64,000 nt of DNA from Petrimonas mucosa (GTDB lineage: Bacteria > Bacteroidota > Bacteroidia > Bacteroidales > Dysgonomonadaceae): NCBI RefSeq assembly GCF_900095795.1, contig NZ_LT608328.1:434001-498000 (forward strand), given 5' to 3'. The position numbers and the translations under genes are program-made. The notes under the pieces are model-generated. The model was given only the letters and a program-made list of their open reading frames with translations. It was not told the origin of the DNA and ran no database searches. This document shows, piece by piece, positions 63,673-64,000 of this stretch. Within the stretch, counting starts at the first letter, position 1, and each line of letters begins with the position of its first letter.

Positions 63673-64000
63673 ATGGTTGCTTTTATGAAGAAAATGAGTC
63701 TCTCCCTTCTGCTGCTCTGCCATATGGCATTGATGACCTTTGCACAAAAAACGGAATCGCTCTACCTGTCAGGTACCGGAAACGACGATACCGTTCTTTG
63801 GGATTTCTTTTGCAGTGCTGGACGTAACAGTGGAGTATGGACAAAGATTGCCGTACCGTCCAATTGGGAGTTCGAGGGTTTCGGGCAGTTTAATTATGGG
63901 CACGATAAGGAGCGGTTGAATGAGTATGGCATCTACCGCTACGAGTTTGACATACCCCGCCATTGGATCGACAAAAAGATCAACATCGTGTTTGAAGGTT
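63673..64000 (+). CDS. GH2-family glycosidase, 5' part only
   Basis: The first ~109 codons of a gene running off the right edge. The in-frame Met at 63685 (MKKMSLSLLLLCHMALMTFAQ) gives the cleaner signal peptide. The following IAVPSNWEFEGFGQFNYG and LNEYGIYRYEFDIPRHWIDKK match the sugar-binding jelly-roll domain at the start of GH2 enzymes (beta-galactosidase, beta-glucuronidase and relatives). The catalytic domain is outside the window, so no activity can be assigned. It lies 115 nt after susD in the LacI-controlled operon. Confidence 0.85.
   Translation, partial: MVAFMKKMSLSLLLLCHMALMTFAQKTESLYLSGTGNDDTVLWDFFCSAGRNSGVWTKIAVPSNWEFEGFGQFNYGHDKERLNEYGIYRYEFDIPRHWIDKKINIVFEG

Overview
The window looks like a chromosomal piece of a member of the Bacteroidales, most likely from the Dysgonomonadaceae/Porphyromonadaceae side. 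This is inferred from gene content, not from a marker gene. The evidence is four SusC-type TonB-dependent receptors with SusD partners, Bacteroidetes lipoprotein signals, a Bacteroides-type ECF sigma/FecR pair, and promoter-like sequences of the Bacteroidetes form (TTTG, about 19 nt, TAnnTTTG). No rRNA, tRNA or CRISPR array was seen.

Layout. (1) 1-2134: the N-terminal 711 codons of a SusC receptor reading off the left edge. (2) 2721-18061, minus strand: a nine-gene polysaccharide utilisation locus (PUL): susC, susD, a BIG2/LamG-like surface lipoprotein, a TIM-barrel-like lipoprotein of unknown family, a beta-helix protein, a second TIM-barrel-like lipoprotein, a Tat-exported metallophosphoesterase, a GH109-like oxidoreductase-fold glycosidase and a GH28-like beta-helix enzyme. 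(3) 18906-23833: a pair of Gfo/Idh/MocA oxidoreductases and a GH97 enzyme, followed by a collapsed DUF4091-type pseudogene and an IS5-family element. (4) 26066-40849: a second PUL, for which the gene order suggests alpha-mannosides possibly carrying phosphate (sigma factor, FecR, SusC, SusD, GH92, PA14 metallophosphoesterase, phosphodiesterase). Its regulatory end is cut by an IS1380 and an IS1595 element. (5) 41278-57202: a mostly housekeeping stretch (GH43/GH130-like propeller, comM-like ATPase, thioredoxin-fold lipoproteins, GT2, upp, pckA, dnaX, an M15 peptidase, an alpha/beta hydrolase). A group II intron sits just behind the pckA terminator, and a DUF1080 plus CE15-like pair lies next to it. 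(6) 57236-64000: a LacI-family regulator divergent from susC, susD and the start of a GH2 glycosidase.

How it works together. SusC/SusD pairs import oligosaccharides at the outer membrane; the lipoproteins and exported enzymes around each pair trim the glycan. Control appears to differ per locus. The first two susC genes each carry two near-identical 14-16 bp palindromes with a central CG, typical of LacI-family operators. The third was built for sigma/anti-sigma control but is now split by two insertion sequences. The fourth has its own LacI regulator with a palindrome over its predicted start of transcription. An 11-bp box (TTTTCATAGGC on the plus strand) recurs at a similar distance upstream of the first three susC genes once the IS1595 insertion is discounted. 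All functional calls come from reading motifs and gene order by eye; no database search was made.
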